Assembly: GCA_004295045.1 (NCBI GenBank)
Contig: SHND01000071.1
Coordinates: 153,968 to 217,967, forward strand
Direction: 5' to 3'
DNA length: 64,000 nucleotides
Source: Chloroflexota bacterium
GTDB lineage: Bacteria; Chloroflexota; Anaerolineae; UBA4142; SHND01
Below, piece after piece: positions 48,102 through 57,039 of the stretch. Numbering within the stretch: position 1 is the stretch's first letter; each line of letters starts with the position of its first letter. The notes beneath the pieces were generated by a model. That model did no database searches. It saw only the letters and a list, made by a program, of their open reading frames with translations, and was not told where the DNA came from. The position numbers and the translations under genes are program-made.

Positions 48102-50843
48102 ATGAATTTTCTGCTCGTTCTGCTATTCGTTCCACTCCTCTTTTTTCTTCCCGGTTATTTGATCAGCCGTACGTTGTTTCGCAACCCCAACGCGTTTTCG
48201 CCGGGGGAGCGCTGGTTTTTGCCTATCGCAATCAGTGTGTGCGTTACAACATGGCTGGCGTTGACACTCGCGGAATTCGGGGTGTTTTCGCTCTTGAATG
48301 TTTCCGCCCTCGTCCTTGTTTTGTGCGCGCTAGTCACGCTCTTTGCGCGTAAAAAATTCGCCGCGTGGACGCTCCTTGATTTCAAACCGGATTGGCTCTT
48401 TTTAGCCATTGTCGTACTCGCTTTATTTTTGTTTGCGCATCCGGCGGAATATGTCACGGGCGGCACGGACGCGGGAACGTACATCAACATCGGAGCGAAC
48501 ATTGCGCGGACGGGCGGGATTGCGATCCACGACGCGCAAGTCGCACAACTGCCGCTCGATTCGGCGAAAACGTTTTATTGGCAGCTCATCAATCCCTTTA
48601 TGCTATACAAGTTCGTGCGGCTGCCGGGGTTTTTTATTGCCGATCCCGCGCAAGGGCTGGTACTGCCGCAATTCCTGCATTTGTATCCCGCGTGGCTTGC
48701 CCTGTGGAATTCGATGGTCGGCGTGCAATGGGGTTTGTATGCGACGCCCTTTATCGCGTTGTTGGGAAGCGTCGCGTTTTATTTTCTTGCGCGAAACTTG
48801 TTTGGAAAAAATTTCGCGCGCCTCGCTCTGTTTCTTCTCGTCATCACCGTTCCGCAATTTTGGTTTGCGCGCTATCCCGTCGCCGAAGCAATGACGCAGT
48901 TTTTGATGCTGACGGGGATGTGGGCGCTGCTTACCTTGACACGCCGCGAGGATGCAAGCGCTGCGAATAAAAATGGCGTGGGCTTGGGCGTGTTGGCAGG
49001 CGTCGCGTTCGGGCAAGTATTTTTCACGCGCGCGGATGCGGTGCTGCTGCTCGTTCCGCTCTTTCTCTATGCACTGATTTTGATTTTCGCGCGGGCATGG
49101 CGGCGCGAGCATTGGGCGCTCTTTGGCGCGTTTGGGATTGTCCTGACGCAAGCCGTGGTGCACATGTTTGTTTTCGCGCCGAACTATTTGTATTTCCAAT
49201 ACTCGCACGCGCTGCGCATGCAGAACATTGACAAGTTGCTGCGAATTCAACTGCCTGCGGCAGAAACGTTGTTTTCGCGCGGCGAATATTTGTTGTTTTT
49301 TGTCGGCGCGGCAGGGTTGGGGATCGTCGCGTTATTTTTTATAGATCGCGTGATCCAGAGGATGCGCGCGCGTTGGGGAAAAGGTGCGGCTGCGCGCTTT
49401 ACACGTTCGGAAAAATATCTGCGCATCGGCGGCGCGATCTTGATTGGCGTACTTTTTGTTGCGTTCTATTTTATTTTGCCGCGCCCCGAATCGTGGTACG
49501 CGTATGTTGGGGGATTGACGTCCGCGCGCAGTGAAGCGAATTTGATAAAGCTCGGCTGGTATCTTTCGCCGATTGGCATTGGCTTGGCGGCGCTGGGGGG
49601 CATGCTTGTGGCGCTGCGCGATTTGAACGCGCGGAATGCATTCTTTTTTGGCACGGCGACATTGTTCGCGCTGTTGTATTTGGATGAACTTTATTCCAAC
49701 CCGCACTATATTTACACCACGCGCCATTACATTCCCTTGGTCATTCCGCTGTTTGTTATCTTGGCTGCGCGCGCGCTGCAGTGGCTGTGGAATGATTTGT
49801 TTGCATCGAATCGCTCGCGGCAGCGCGCGGCGCGCATTGCCGCCGCGAGTGCGTTCGCGCTGTGGATGTTGTATAACGTTTACGCGATGGGCATTGTGGA
49901 CGCGAGTCGCACACAAGGGCTGGCGCTGCGCGTTCCATTTGTCTCGGAAACGGTTCCATTTGGGATGATGCGCGTCGAACCGTTTGAAAAATCGATTGTT
50001 GGGATGAACGAGCTGGGTGGCACATACGCTCAAGTCAGCGGATTGGCGCAGCAGCTCGACCCGAACGCGGTAATCATTTTTTCGGCGGGGCGCGACGAAC
50101 CCTCTGCCATCGCAACGCCGTTGAAATATATTTTTGGGCGCGACGCGTTTGTGACCGTATTTAACAACCCGCCGGGAAACAAAATCGCGGCGCTGATTGA
50201 TGCGTGGCGCGCGCAGGGACGCGACGTGATTTTGGCGTACGGAACGAATGGCGGCAAGCTGCAAATTCCTAATTACGCGTTGGAACCTGTGGGCGAATTT
50301 TCGTTTGACGCACCGCAGTGGGCGTTCGCATACGATTTTATGCCGCGCAGCGCGTGGCAAATTAATTTGAATTACGCGTTGTATCGCGCCGTGCCGCGCA
50401 CAATGCCCGACACCTATCCCTTTGTGTTGAATTTTGGCGGGCAAGATTTTCCGTATCTCGTGAATGGTTTTCTGGAACGCTCACCCGAAGCGCGGTCGCG
50501 TTGGATTGGCGCGATCGCCGATAGTCCCAAAACGCGGGAATTGAAATGGATTGGCGGTTCCGTGCAGCTGCCTCCGATTGACGACGCTGCGATTTTGGAA
50601 TTGACCGTGCGCGCGCGTGCGCCGCGTGAGAATGTGCGTTTGCAAATCAAAAGCGGCGAAAATATTTTGGGCAACGCGCGGCTCTCGCCAAATTTTGCCG
50701 AATACACGTTCCAAGCGCCGGTAAAGAACTTGAAAGCGAACGCGAATGGCTATCGCGTGGATTTTATCAGCCAAACGACGCTTCAGGATGGGCGCGTATT
50801 GGGTGCAGAACTGGAATCGTTGCAGGCAACCCGTAAAGAGTAA
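48102..50843 (+). CDS. large polytopic GT-C-like membrane protein
   Basis: A 913-residue protein with about 13 membrane segments up to residue 600 and an extracytoplasmic beta-rich domain of about 300 residues behind them. The first large loop carries GGTDAGTYINIGANIA, with an acidic residue in the GT-C position, and RYPVAEAMTQFLM follows. The C-terminal part (LTVRARAPRENVRLQIKSGE) resembles a carbohydrate-binding sandwich. It is probably a membrane glycosyltransferase or polymerase of the cluster; the exact reaction is unknown. Confidence 0.72.
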   Translation: MNFLLVLLFVPLLFFLPGYLISRTLFRNPNAFSPGERWFLPIAISVCVTTWLALTLAEFGVFSLLNVSALVLVLCALVTLFARKKFAAWTLLDFKPDWLFLAIVVLALFLFAHPAEYVTGGTDAGTYINIGANIARTGGIAIHDAQVAQLPLDSAKTFYWQLINPFMLYKFVRLPGFFIADPAQGLVLPQFLHLYPAWLALWNSMVGVQWGLYATPFIALLGSVAFYFLARNLFGKNFARLALFLLVITVPQFWFARYPVAEAMTQFLMLTGMWALLTLTRREDASAANKNGVGLGVLAGVAFGQVFFTRADAVLLLVPLFLYALILIFARAWRREHWALFGAFGIVLTQAVVHMFVFAPNYLYFQYSHALRMQNIDKLLRIQLPAAETLFSRGEYLLFFVGAAGLGIVALFFIDRVIQRMRARWGKGAAARFTRSEKYLRIGGAILIGVLFVAFYFILPRPESWYAYVGGLTSARSEANLIKLGWYLSPIGIGLAALGGMLVALRDLNARNAFFFGTATLFALLYLDELYSNPHYIYTTRHYIPLVIPLFVILAARALQWLWNDLFASNRSRQRAARIAAASAFALWMLYNVYAMGIVDASRTQGLALRVPFVSETVPFGMMRVEPFEKSIVGMNELGGTYAQVSGLAQQLDPNAVIIFSAGRDEPSAIATPLKYIFGRDAFVTVFNNPPGNKIAALIDAWRAQGRDVILAYGTNGGKLQIPNYALEPVGEFSFDAPQWAFAYDFMPRSAWQINLNYALYRAVPRTMPDTYPFVLNFGGQDFPYLVNGFLERSPEARSRWIGAIADSPKTRELKWIGGSVQLPPIDDAAILELTVRARAPRENVRLQIKSGENILGNARLSPNFAEYTFQAPVKNLKANANGYRVDFISQTTLQDGRVLGAELESLQATRKE

Positions 50844-50876
50844 ACGCGTTGAATTTTTACTTTTTACCTTTTACTC

Positions 50877-50882
50877 TATAAT
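50877..50882 (+). promoter_or_regulatory. -10 element before the GT2 gene
   Basis: TATAAT ends 6 bases before the GTG at 50889, suggesting an internal promoter with a leaderless transcript. No clear -35 box is seen. Confidence 0.4.
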
Positions 50883-50888
50883 CCTCTT

Positions 50889-51809
50889 GTGCTTACTCAG
50901 TCTCAAACGATGACCCTCTCAGCAGAATCACCGCTGCGCGTCCAAGACCAATTCATCAGCATCCTCATTCCGGCGTACAACGAGCAGGAAGGAATTGGCG
51001 AAACGCTCGAAAAAATTTTTGAGACGATGGACGCGGCAAAATACGATTACGAAGTAATCGTGGTCAACGACGGCTCCAGCGATCACACTGCCGACGAAGT
51101 GAAAAAATTTCCGCGCGCAACGTTGGTCAATCACACGCGCAATCGCGGCAGCGGCGCGTCCACCAACACGGGAGTGAAACATGCGCGCGGCGAAATTTGC
51201 GTCATGACGGATGGCGACGGGACGTATCCGGTCCAAGACATTCCGCGTTTGTTGGAAGCGATGGACGAATACGACATGGTGATCGGCGCGCGCGTGCGCG
51301 AGGCGGGAACGATGAAAGTGTTGCGGACGCCAGCGAAATGGTTCATCCGTTCGCTCGCCTCGTTTCTCACCGACACCAAAATTCCCGATTTGAACAGCGG
51401 TCTGCGCGCGTTCAAAAAGCAAAACGCGCTCAAGTACGTTCATATTTTGCCGCAAGGGCAGTCATGGGTTTCGACGATCACGCTTGCGCATCTGTCGGAC
51501 GACCTCGAAGTAAAATGGATTCCGATCGAGTATTATGAACGCAAAGGCAAATCGAAATTTCGTCCGGTGCAAGACACGTACAATTATTTGATGCTGGTTT
51601 TGCGGACGGTCATGTATTTCAATCCGATGAAGATTTTGTTCCCCATCGGCGCGGTAATTTTGCTCGCGGGCATTCTGCGCCAAGTTTGGTGGTTTGTCAC
51701 AGGCAATCTTGTCGTACACAGTTCGAATGTGCTGCTGGTGGTGGTAGGATTAAATATTGTGATGATGGCGCTGCTGGCGGATTTGGTGGTGCGGCGCGCG
51801 CGGCAGTAG
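50889..51809 (+). CDS. family 2 glycosyltransferase with C-terminal membrane segments (DPM-like)
   Basis: A 306-residue enzyme resembling polyprenyl-phosphate sugar synthases. Motifs: ISILIPAYNEQEGIGETLEK, VIVVNDGSSDHTADEV, TDGDGTYPVQDIP with the DxD-type metal site, and RKGKSKFRPVQDT. Two membrane segments end the protein (ILFPIGAVILLAGILRQVW and VLLVVVGLNIVMMALLADL). It could load sugars onto polyprenyl phosphate for the GT-C enzymes nearby. The GTG at 50889 would be leaderless; ATG at 50910 is an alternative. Confidence 0.88.
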   Translation: MLTQSQTMTLSAESPLRVQDQFISILIPAYNEQEGIGETLEKIFETMDAAKYDYEVIVVNDGSSDHTADEVKKFPRATLVNHTRNRGSGASTNTGVKHARGEICVMTDGDGTYPVQDIPRLLEAMDEYDMVIGARVREAGTMKVLRTPAKWFIRSLASFLTDTKIPDLNSGLRAFKKQNALKYVHILPQGQSWVSTITLAHLSDDLEVKWIPIEYYERKGKSKFRPVQDTYNYLMLVLRTVMYFNPMKILFPIGAVILLAGILRQVWWFVTGNLVVHSSNVLLVVVGLNIVMMALLADLVVRRARQ

Positions 51810-51810
51810 A

Positions 51811-51850
51811 GGATTTTTGATTTTCGATTTGTGATTTATGGTTTGTAAAT
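51811..51850. repeat. short-word spacer, GATTTGTGATTT family, one arm
   Basis: GATTTTTGATTTTCGATTTG followed by further words of the same kind, as in the spacer at 14990-15070, but here without the complementary arm. Confidence 0.55.
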
Positions 51851-51872
51851 GGTGGACAAGGAGCGAGAGGCG

Positions 51873-52799
51873 ATGATTCATCCGTCGCCTTTTTTTGTGT
51901 CTGTCGTGATTGTGAATTACAACGGCGCGCAATTTTTAGAACGCTGCTTGGCATCCCTCGCCGCGCAAACGCACCGCGCGTTTGAAATTGTTATCGTGGA
52001 CAACGCTTCGACGGACGATTCGTGTGCGCTTGTGGAAAAAAATTTTCCGCAAGTGAAACTCGTACAAAGTTCAACGAATGTAGGGTTTGCGGCAGGCAAT
52101 AATTTGGGGATTCGCGCGGCGCGTGGGAATTTGATTGCAACCTTGAATACAGACACCTGTGTTGAAAATGACTATTTGGAAAAATTGTGCGCGCCGATGG
52201 CGGACGATAGAGTGGGCACGTGTGCGCCGTTGATGTTGGAGATGGAGCATCCGGATATTGTTGACGCGGCGGGAATTCGCGTGGACGCGTTTGGTTATGC
52301 GTGGAACATTGGCGCGGGACAAGCCGCGCGGAATTTTGCCGTTGCGGGACAAGTGTATGGCGCGTGCGCGGGCGCGGCGTTGTATCGGCGCGCGCTGTTG
52401 GATGAAATTGGTTCATTCGACGACGACTATTTTGGCTTTTACGAAGACGCGGATTTGGCGTGGCGCGCCCACCGCGCGGGATGGCAAACCGCGTTTGTCC
52501 CCGACGCACGCGTGTATCACCAACACGGCGCAAGTTTTGGTAAAATAAGCCCGCGCAAAACGTATTTGCTCGCGCGCAATCGGTGGTGGACGACGCTTAA
52601 AAATTTTCCCACGCCGCAATTTTATTTTGTGCTGCCGCTGCTTTTTCTGCTTGACGCGGGAGCTTTGCTGCAAGCGGCGGCGCGCGGACATTTACGCGCC
52701 GCGTGGCAGGGGCGGTTCGATGCGTGGCGCGGGCGCAAAGCGATGTGGGCAAAACGAAAGCGCAAGCTTCAAATTCCAACTCCCAATCTCAAACCCTGA
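51873..52799 (+). CDS. family 2 glycosyltransferase (rhamnosyltransferase-like)
   Basis: A 308-residue GT-A enzyme. SVVIVNYNGAQFLERCLASL and VIVDNASTDDSCALV start the fold; LNTDTCVENDYLEKL is the metal site; DDYFGFYEDADLAWRAHRAG is the EDxDL motif typical of the WbbL-like rhamnosyltransferase branch. The ATG at 51873 follows AAGGAG and is preferred to the one at 51849. A hydrophobic C-terminal stretch may associate with the membrane. Confidence 0.88.
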   Translation: MIHPSPFFVSVVIVNYNGAQFLERCLASLAAQTHRAFEIVIVDNASTDDSCALVEKNFPQVKLVQSSTNVGFAAGNNLGIRAARGNLIATLNTDTCVENDYLEKLCAPMADDRVGTCAPLMLEMEHPDIVDAAGIRVDAFGYAWNIGAGQAARNFAVAGQVYGACAGAALYRRALLDEIGSFDDDYFGFYEDADLAWRAHRAGWQTAFVPDARVYHQHGASFGKISPRKTYLLARNRWWTTLKNFPTPQFYFVLPLLFLLDAGALLQAAARGHLRAAWQGRFDAWRGRKAMWAKRKRKLQIPTPNLKP

Positions 52800-52806
52800 G
52801 GCACTC

Positions 52807-53487
52807 ATGCAAATCCCTTTTTCCGCCGGTGCGACGCTGACGCAAGGGTTCGGCGAGAATCCGCAAAATTATCAGCAATTTGGTTTGAACGGACACGAAG
52901 GTTTGGATTTCATTCCCAAGGATGCGGACAAAAAAGTGTATGCGGTCGAGAGCGGAATCGTACAAGAAGATTTTGATGATCCCGTTCAGGGCAAATCGTA
53001 CGGCAACAACGTCGTGATCTTTGTGCCGACAAATCGCCGCTTGTGGACGTACGCGCATCTTGCGGAAAATTTTGTGAAAAAGGGAGACAGAGTTTTGCGC
53101 GGGCAGCCGATTGGAATAATGGGCAGTACGGGCAATACCAGCGGTGCGCATCTGCATCTCGGTTTGCGCCAGACCGATGCAAGCGGCAATCCGCTCAACA
53201 TCAACAATGGTTTCAAAGGATTCGTTGATCCCGCTCCGGCAGTGAAATTATTGACGGGGCTGGAGCAAGCGGTTTTGGATCGCGCGAACGCGGCGAAACC
53301 ATGGATGCCGGTAAATAACACCGCCGCGCTGTGGAAATTCGCGCAAGCGAATGGGCTGCAAGATCAGCAGACGGACGAAATTCCGTTCACTCACAACGGC
53401 GCGCAATACATCGCGCAAGTTTTCAATAAAGGCATTGTGTACGTCAAGGTGGGCGATTGGGGCAACATCAGATACATTCCGAAATGA
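52807..53487 (+). CDS. M23-family metallopeptidase
   Basis: A 226-residue protein with a complete LytM zinc site: NGHEGLDFIP gives HxxxD, WTYAHLAENFV the middle His, and GAHLHLGLR the HxH. GIMGSTGNTSG is the usual turn before the last motif. These enzymes cut peptide bonds in cell walls. No signal peptide or membrane anchor is visible, so export is unexplained. A frame open upstream into the preceding gene is spurious; the ATG at 52807 starts the domain. The C-terminal 60 residues are a separate small domain. Confidence 0.88.
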   Translation: MQIPFSAGATLTQGFGENPQNYQQFGLNGHEGLDFIPKDADKKVYAVESGIVQEDFDDPVQGKSYGNNVVIFVPTNRRLWTYAHLAENFVKKGDRVLRGQPIGIMGSTGNTSGAHLHLGLRQTDASGNPLNINNGFKGFVDPAPAVKLLTGLEQAVLDRANAAKPWMPVNNTAALWKFAQANGLQDQQTDEIPFTHNGAQYIAQVFNKGIVYVKVGDWGNIRYIPK

Positions 53488-53537
53488 AACGCGGAAAGTG
53501 GGAGTCGGAATGCGGAAAGCGGAATGTGGAGAAAAAT
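53488..53537. repeat. short-word spacer, family GCGGAAAGTG
   Basis: Degenerate tandem words (GCGGAAAGTGGGAGTCGGAA, then TGCGGAAAGCGGAATGTGG) fill the gap before the translin-family gene. GGAG at its end serves as the ribosome site. Confidence 0.55.
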
Positions 53538-54173
53538 ATGCAAGGTCTCGAACAGATTGAAGAAAAGATTCGGCAAAACTTTGTGGCAAAGAACGCGGCG
53601 CGCGATGCAGCGTTAGCCAAATCGCGCGAAGTGATACGGCATTGTTCGCTTTCGATTCGCGCGCTGCATCGCGCGGAATACGCGGACGCCGCGAAAATTT
53701 TGGAAACGGCGCGCAGCGTTGCCGATGCAATGAAAGCCGACGTCGCGGCGTATCCCGATTTGCATTACACCGGTTACGTGCAGGACGCGTTGAAAGAAGT
53801 TGCGGAGGCGCACATTGTTCATGCGCTGCTGACAGAGCAGCCGATTCCCGACCCCGACGCGTTGGGCATTGATTACGCCGCGTACTTGAATGGACTCGGC
53901 GAGGCGGCGACCGAAATGCGTCGTTATATCCTCGACATTATTCGACACGAACAACTCGAACACAGCGAAGCGATGCTGCAAGCGATGGACGATATTTATT
54001 CGATGCTTGTGACAATGGATTTTCCCGACGCGCTCACAGGCGGACTGCGCCGTCAAACCGATATTGTGCGCGGCGTCTTGGAAAAAACGCGCGGCGATCT
54101 GACCGTGGCATGGCGCCAAGAAAAGTTGGCAGAGCGTTTGAAAGAGTTTGAGGAAAGAGTAGAAAAAATATAA
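53538..54173 (+). CDS. translin-family protein
   Basis: A 211-residue all-helical protein. REVIRHCSLSIRALHRAEYA, TGYVQDALKEVAEAHIVHAL, YLNGLGEAATEMRRYILDII and VTMDFPDALTGGLRRQTDIV match the seven-helix translin fold, whose eukaryotic members bind single-stranded nucleic acid and, with TRAX, cut RNA. Prokaryotic translins are little studied. GGAG precedes the ATG at 53538. It sits in a glycan cluster without an obvious link to it. Confidence 0.75.
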   Translation: MQGLEQIEEKIRQNFVAKNAARDAALAKSREVIRHCSLSIRALHRAEYADAAKILETARSVADAMKADVAAYPDLHYTGYVQDALKEVAEAHIVHALLTEQPIPDPDALGIDYAAYLNGLGEAATEMRRYILDIIRHEQLEHSEAMLQAMDDIYSMLVTMDFPDALTGGLRRQTDIVRGVLEKTRGDLTVAWRQEKLAERLKEFEERVEKI

Positions 54174-54211
54174 AGCGCAAAGAGGGAAAAAGCAGCGGAA
54201 CCAAAAGAATC

Positions 54212-54448
54212 TCACAACAGCGCGATGAGATCATCAACTGAAAGATTTGCTTGCTTGAGGATGCTTTTCAGCGTTTTGAGTTTCAGAATTTTGTTTCCGT
54301 GTACGGGAACTGTGACACGCTCCGACCAACGGTCACCCACCCATTTGTGCAAATAGACGTGGCTGCCCGAATGGTCGAATTCTTCAAAACCAACGTGTTT
54401 GAGCGCTCGGACAACCTGTTTTCCTGAAACTCGCGGAAGTGGCGGCAT
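54212..54448 (-). CDS. hicA: HicA-type mRNA interferase toxin
   Basis: A 78-residue double-stranded-RNA-binding-like toxin. VSGKQVVRALKHVGFEEFDH and SGSHVYLHKW contain the catalytic His of HicA, and the end has VPVHGNKILKLKTLKSILKQ. HicA cleaves mRNA when HicB is lost. Its start codon directly abuts the HicB stop codon. The pair is antisense to the surrounding glycan cluster. Confidence 0.9.
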   Translation of the reverse strand: MPPLPRVSGKQVVRALKHVGFEEFDHSGSHVYLHKWVGDRWSERVTVPVHGNKILKLKTLKSILKQANLSVDDLIALL

Positions 54449-54661
54449 TCAGACTGTGACCTGTGCAAGGCGCAAGTTTTTGTTTTTTTTGAGTTCCTGT
54501 ACTTCTTTGGCGACCGCGCGCAAATACAGTTGGATTGCATCTTTGATATTTTCCAAGGCTTCATCATAACTGTCGCCTTCCGAAATACAACCAGGCAGCG
54601 CAGGCACGATAACTGTGTACCCGCCCTCTTCTGCTTCTTCAAGAACAACTGTGTAGTTCAT
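54449..54661 (-). CDS. hicB: HicB-type antitoxin
   Basis: A 70-residue partial-RNaseH-fold antitoxin: YTVVLEEAEEGGYTVIVPAL, PGCISEGDSYDEALENIKDA match the HicB N-terminal domain. It lacks a recognisable C-terminal DNA-binding domain, so autoregulation may need the complex or be absent. It is transcribed first, and GGAGG lies before its ATG. HicB-first order is the less common of the two known orders. Confidence 0.9.
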   Translation of the reverse strand: MNYTVVLEEAEEGGYTVIVPALPGCISEGDSYDEALENIKDAIQLYLRAVAKEVQELKKNKNLRLAQVTV

Positions 54662-54679
54662 TTACTTTCCTCCGTGTTC

Positions 54680-54708
54680 ATTCTAGTCAACGGGGAAACT
54701 CGTGTCAA
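54680..54708 (-). promoter_or_regulatory. hicBA promoter
   Basis: Minus strand TTGACA (54708-54703), 17-base spacer, TAGAAT (54685-54680), 18 bases before the HicB ATG at 54661. Confidence 0.85.
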
Positions 54709-54776
54709 TATCCTGAGATTCAATTTCTCTTATCGATAATGAAATATTTTAAGAATGGCAAGTCTCGGAGCCAAGC

Positions 54777-55733
54777 ATGTACTGCGAAAAAAAAATCGCG
54801 CTGGTGATTCCTGCCTATAACGAGGAACGCCTCATCGGCGCGACCCTCGAACACGTGCCGCCACTCATTGACCGAATCATCGTGGTGGATGACGCCAGCA
54901 CTGACAATATGGCGGCAGTTGTGCGCGCACACATGGCAAAGGACTCGCGCGTCGAACTCATCCGCCACGCCGAGAATCGCGGACCGGGCGGTGGAATCAT
55001 CACCGGTTACAAGCGCGTGCTGGAAGAGGGCGGCGATATTGTGGTTGTTTGCGGTGGCGATTTCCAAATGCCGCTCGAGCAGGTGACAAACTTGCTTGAC
55101 CCGTTGGTGCGCGGGGAAGCCGATTATGTGAAAGGCAACCGCTTTATGACGCGCGGCGGCGCATGGGAAAGCGTGCCCCCGAATATGCCGCGTACGCGTT
55201 TGTTCGGCAACATGCTCATTACGATTTTGACTAAAATTGCGTCGGGCTATTATAAAATTGCGGACGTGGTGGAGGGCTTTACTGCAATTTCGCGCGAGGC
55301 ATTGGAGCAGGTGAATTGGGATCGCGCGTGGCAGGGTTATGGCTATCCGATGGACTTTATGATCCGACTCAACGCGCACGGTATGCGCGTCAAGGATGTT
55401 CCACGCCGCGCGATTTATTTGCCGGGCGAACGCCAATCGCAAATCAAAGGTTTGGGCTATGCGCTGCGCGTTTCGCCCATGCTGCTGCGCGGTTTTTTTT
55501 GGCGGCTCTGGGTAAAGTACGTGTTGTGGGATTTTCACCCGCTCGTATTTTTTTACGCGCTCGGCATGATTCTGTTTCCGGTGGGGCTGCTCGTCGGCTT
55601 GTGGTTGGTGTGGTTACAGTTCAGCGGTGTTGGCGTATCGGGACCCAAAGCCATCTTGTGTGCGCTGTTGATCATTACCGGACTCCAGTTCCTGCTTTTT
55701 GCGATGCTTTTTGATATGCAAGAGAGCAGCTAA
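54777..55733 (+). CDS. family 2 glycosyltransferase with membrane C-terminus
   Basis: A 318-residue DPM-like enzyme: ALVIPAYNEERLIGATLEHV, RIIVVDDASTDNMAAVV, GGDFQMPLEQ in the metal-site position (normally DxD, here GGD), and LPGERQSQIKGLGYALRV. Two membrane segments follow (PLVFFYALGMILFPVGLLVG and ILCALLIITGLQFLLFAML). It likely forms a polyprenyl-linked sugar. It begins 115 bases after the oppositely oriented HicB start. Confidence 0.85.
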   Translation: MYCEKKIALVIPAYNEERLIGATLEHVPPLIDRIIVVDDASTDNMAAVVRAHMAKDSRVELIRHAENRGPGGGIITGYKRVLEEGGDIVVVCGGDFQMPLEQVTNLLDPLVRGEADYVKGNRFMTRGGAWESVPPNMPRTRLFGNMLITILTKIASGYYKIADVVEGFTAISREALEQVNWDRAWQGYGYPMDFMIRLNAHGMRVKDVPRRAIYLPGERQSQIKGLGYALRVSPMLLRGFFWRLWVKYVLWDFHPLVFFYALGMILFPVGLLVGLWLVWLQFSGVGVSGPKAILCALLIITGLQFLLFAMLFDMQESS

Positions 55734-55752
55734 ACGAGTGGACTGCGCCACA

Positions 55753-57006
55753 ATGCGAGTTTTGGTACTGACAACTTCATTCCCGCGCTGGCAGGGCGAC
55801 CTCTTTGGCAGCTTTGTTTTTGGCTTGGCGCGCGCACAGCGAAATGCCTCACTCCAAGTTGTCGTATTGGCGCCGCAAGACCGAAACGCCAGCGCGTCAG
55901 AGATTCTGGACGGCGTGCAAATCAAGCGTTTTCAATATTTCTTGCCCTCGCGCTGGCAAAATTTATGTTATGGCGCAGGGATTCCCGCGAATATTCGACA
56001 GCAACCCCTCCGCTTGATTCAACTGCCGCTGCTCATTGGCGCGTTTATTAAGGCGGGCGCAGCACAAGCGCGCGAATGCGACCTTATCCACGCGCACTGG
56101 ACGTTTGCGGGGATGGCGGCAGAATGGCTGGGGCGTCGTTATCACAAACCTGTCGTCCTCTCAGTGTACGGCGCCGAGCTTTATCCGCGTCGCGCGGGTT
56201 CTCTCTCTGCGCCAATCATCCAACGCGCCGGACACGTCATTTGCATCAGCTCGTACACCGCAGAGCGGGTCAAGCAGTTGGCTGCGCCGCGTAACCTGAG
56301 CATTATTCCATACGGGATTAATCCCGACATTCTGCGCGCGGAAACAAACCGTGACAATGGCGCGGCACGCGACAGCGCGTCAACGCGGACAGATCGAAAC
56401 GCACTTTGCCAAAGGTTGGGAATCAAATCGGATGTATGTATAATCTCTTTCTTGGGCAGGTTGGTGGCGCGCAAAGGTGTGGATGACTTGATTCGCGCTG
56501 TCGCGTTGCTAATTGAACGCGGTGAGAAAGTTCATTTGGCGATAGGCGGCAGCGGACCACAGCGCGGCGAATGGGAAATCCTCGCGCGCGCGCTCGGCGT
56601 GGAACAGCGCGTAACGTTTCTCGGGACACTGCCCGGCTCTGAACTGCCCGCTTTTTATGCAGGCAGTGACATTTTTGTCCTGCCCGCGATTGTGGATGCA
56701 AGTGGAGATACCGAAGCGCTGGGTCTCGTTTTGCTCGAAGCAATGGCGAACCGGGTGCCAACTGTTGCGACAAAGGTAGGCGGCATTGCGGACATTGTCA
56801 TTGACGGCGAAACAGGTTTGTTGGTAGAACAGCGCAATCCCGCGCAATTGGCGGACGCGCTCACCCGACTGTGCCGTTCGCCGGAATTACGAAATGCGTT
56901 GGGGATTGCCGCACAGCGCCGCGTCGAGACCCATTTTTCGTGGGACGCCATTGCCGCGCGAACGCAGATGGTGTACGACCAAGTTATCGCGTCGAGAGTG
57001 TCTTGA
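55753..57006 (+). CDS. family 4 glycosyltransferase
   Basis: A 417-residue GT-B enzyme. N-terminal VLVLTTSFPRWQGDLFGSFV; donor domain ISFLGRLVARKGVDDLIRAV, AIGGSGPQRGEWEIL, and LVLLEAMANRVPTVATKVGG with the E-x7-E site. The ATG at 55753 is preferred; 18 further upstream codons overlap the preceding gene and are not family-like. Confidence 0.9.
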   Translation: MRVLVLTTSFPRWQGDLFGSFVFGLARAQRNASLQVVVLAPQDRNASASEILDGVQIKRFQYFLPSRWQNLCYGAGIPANIRQQPLRLIQLPLLIGAFIKAGAAQARECDLIHAHWTFAGMAAEWLGRRYHKPVVLSVYGAELYPRRAGSLSAPIIQRAGHVICISSYTAERVKQLAAPRNLSIIPYGINPDILRAETNRDNGAARDSASTRTDRNALCQRLGIKSDVCIISFLGRLVARKGVDDLIRAVALLIERGEKVHLAIGGSGPQRGEWEILARALGVEQRVTFLGTLPGSELPAFYAGSDIFVLPAIVDASGDTEALGLVLLEAMANRVPTVATKVGGIADIVIDGETGLLVEQRNPAQLADALTRLCRSPELRNALGIAAQRRVETHFSWDAIAARTQMVYDQVIASRVS

Positions 57007-57039
57007 CTGCCAAGACGCGTAAAAAGGAACAAGCCACCG

